Positions 5,820-6,962 of a stretch of 6,962 nt of DNA are shown here, in pieces. The notes under the pieces were generated by a model, which made no database searches, was not told where the DNA came from, and saw only the letters and a list, made by a program, of their open reading frames with translations. The DNA comes from Flavobacteriales bacterium (GTDB lineage Bacteria; Bacteroidota; Bacteroidia; Flavobacteriales; Flavobacteriaceae): the NCBI GenBank assembly GCA_027008965.1, contig JALVDN010000383.1, positions 1 to 6,962 of the forward strand. Direction: 5' to 3'. A program made the translations under genes and the position numbers. The first letter of the stretch is position 1. The number at the start of each line of letters is the position of its first letter.

Positions 5820-6962
5820 ATGAAAATAAAAAGCATCAAAAATTTACGGAACTACTTTAAAACGGAAATAAAAAAACGTTATGATAGTGCTGACGCACGC
5901 AGTATTACAAATGCTGATTTTGCAGGAGTGTATGTTGAAAGAAATGGTAAATGGATTAATGGTTTTTTTGAATTAATGCATGGACATAAAGAAGACATTG
6001 CAAACTTTTTGAGGTCTTTTCTAGAAATAGCTGAGGACGGCCAGGCGGTTTATGAGTTCCTTCAAAATGCTGCGGATAGTGGGGCAAAACAATTCTTTAT
6101 TTTTTATGATGAAAAATATTTTTTAGCCATAAATAACGGAGCACCATTCAATCAAAGTGATGTTTTATCGATTTTGAATGTGTCACAAACCACAAAAAAA
6201 GATAATTGTGAAAACATAGGAAGATTTGGCATAGGCTTTAAACTGGTTCACCGGCTTGTGGGAAAAAATGATGGAATAAAAGAATTGATTGAAGATTATA
6301 AAGGGCCTATCATTTTTAGTTGGTACAATGTGAATCAATTAAAGGAATTATTAAAAATCAATGATTTAAAACAATTGATTGAGGTACCATGGAAAACAAT
6401 AATAACACCCGAAAGAGTAAACCCAGGAGATAATTTGGATAATATAGATGCACCGTGGTTATTTAAAATAATCGCTACGAATTTTCCTGTGGAACCCGGG
6501 GAAGAAGTATTTGATATTAATTACAGAAAAAACATCCTATTCCCTTTTTCAGAATTAAAAGAGATGGTAGCATACATAAATAAAAGTCTAAATACACACA
6601 AAGGTAGATTTGATTTAACGAAACTTAATCAGGGCTCTATTTTTTTTCTAAAACTTGGTGAAGAGAAAAAAGCATTATTGGATAACGAATTCAACGGATT
6701 AATCAATGGAGTGCAATTTTCTTTAAACTTCCTCCATAATCTACGACGGGTTTTTATAAATAATGATGTTTTAAAAAAAGAACCATTAACAATAAAAGAG
6801 TTTAAAATATCCAGCAAGTCAGAGTTAGCCAATGAAATACAAGAAATTAAAAAAAATAGAACCCACGATGGGAATAAAACCATATGTGATATTACAGTTA
6901 AACTAGGTTATACTGAGTATGATATGGCCGAAAGTATAAGAAAATCACCGAATTTTTATAAG
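5820..6962 (+). CDS. Sacsin-N-terminal-like GHKL/HSP90-type ATPase, 3'-truncated by window edge
   Basis: An uninterrupted frame of 381 codons runs from the ATG at 5820 off the window end, so the C-terminal part is unseen. After a charged N-terminal segment (about 1-55) comes a Bergerat-fold ATP-binding region. The N box is EFLQNAADSGA (79-89; Glu79, Asn83, Asp86), the G1-like box is INNGAPF (104-110), then SILNVSQTTK (117-126), and the glycine-rich lid is IGRFGIGFK (133-141). This order and wording fit the sacsin-type branch of HSP90-like ATPases rather than MutL, gyrase or histidine kinases. Residues beyond about 160 (KGPIIFSW and onward) look like the middle part of the same family, but I recognise no further domain there. 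Relatives are often very large, and some sit in restriction-modification or other defence-type loci; the role here is unknown. The gene is markedly AT-rich (about 30-32% GC in two sampled 60-nt lines), unlike its neighbours. There is no signal peptide and no Shine-Dalgarno. An 84-residue antisense frame (6629-6883) is a shadow. Confidence 0.85.
   Translation, partial: MKIKSIKNLRNYFKTEIKKRYDSADARSITNADFAGVYVERNGKWINGFFELMHGHKEDIANFLRSFLEIAEDGQAVYEFLQNAADSGAKQFFIFYDEKYFLAINNGAPFNQSDVLSILNVSQTTKKDNCENIGRFGIGFKLVHRLVGKNDGIKELIEDYKGPIIFSWYNVNQLKELLKINDLKQLIEVPWKTIITPERVNPGDNLDNIDAPWLFKIIATNFPVEPGEEVFDINYRKNILFPFSELKEMVAYINKSLNTHKGRFDLTKLNQGSIFFLKLGEEKKALLDNEFNGLINGVQFSLNFLHNLRRVFINNDVLKKEPLTIKEFKISSKSELANEIQEIKKNRTHDGNKTICDITVKLGYTEYDMAESIRKSPNFYK

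Noticed and set aside
6629..6883. An 84-codon antisense frame inside the GHKL ATPase gene
   Set aside because: The + strand frame is open across it and carries the recognisable ATPase upstream; the antisense product is low-complexity and Phe/Asn-rich, as expected from AT-rich DNA.

Overview
The window looks like a chromosomal segment from a member of the Bacteroidota, probably a flavobacterial or related lineage. This is inferred, not proven. None of the genes has a Shine-Dalgarno sequence before its start. A TAnnTTTG box, the -7 element of Bacteroidota promoters, sits just before the pyruvate kinase gene. One intergenic space holds a GC-rich folded repeat of a kind I recall from that phylum.

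Layout, all genes on the + strand. (1) 2-1354: the C-terminal two thirds of oligopeptidase B (ptrB), its catalytic triad intact and its 5' end outside the window. (2) 1341-2246: a ten-helix EamA/DMT-family transporter overlapping ptrB by 14 nt. (3) 2247-2462: a non-coding space with a GC-rich, imperfectly palindromic element at 2260-2414 and then a probable pyk promoter. (4) 2463-5716: a tight three-gene cluster of pyruvate kinase (pyk), a CYTH-domain protein (triphosphate tunnel metalloenzyme-like) and the DNA repair ATPase RadA. Its junctions are a 4-nt gap and an 8-nt overlap, so it is very likely one transcript. (5) 5717-5819: a very AT-rich spacer. (6) 5820-6962: the first 381 codons of a large, open-ended, AT-rich gene encoding a GHKL/HSP90-like ATPase of the sacsin N-terminal type.

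Regions 1-5716 are ordinary housekeeping genes. Pyruvate kinase carries the full residue set of the K+-independent type (Leu/Gln/Lys/Val at the positions equivalent to rabbit 113/114/117/120), which is a specific biochemical prediction. The part most likely to belong to something less well described is the right end. After radA the base composition drops sharply, to about 30-32% GC in hand-counted samples against roughly 40-57% in the genes before. The gene that starts there belongs to a class of ATPases often found in bacterial accessory and defence-type loci. Only its N-terminal part is visible, so no system can be defined from this window alone.
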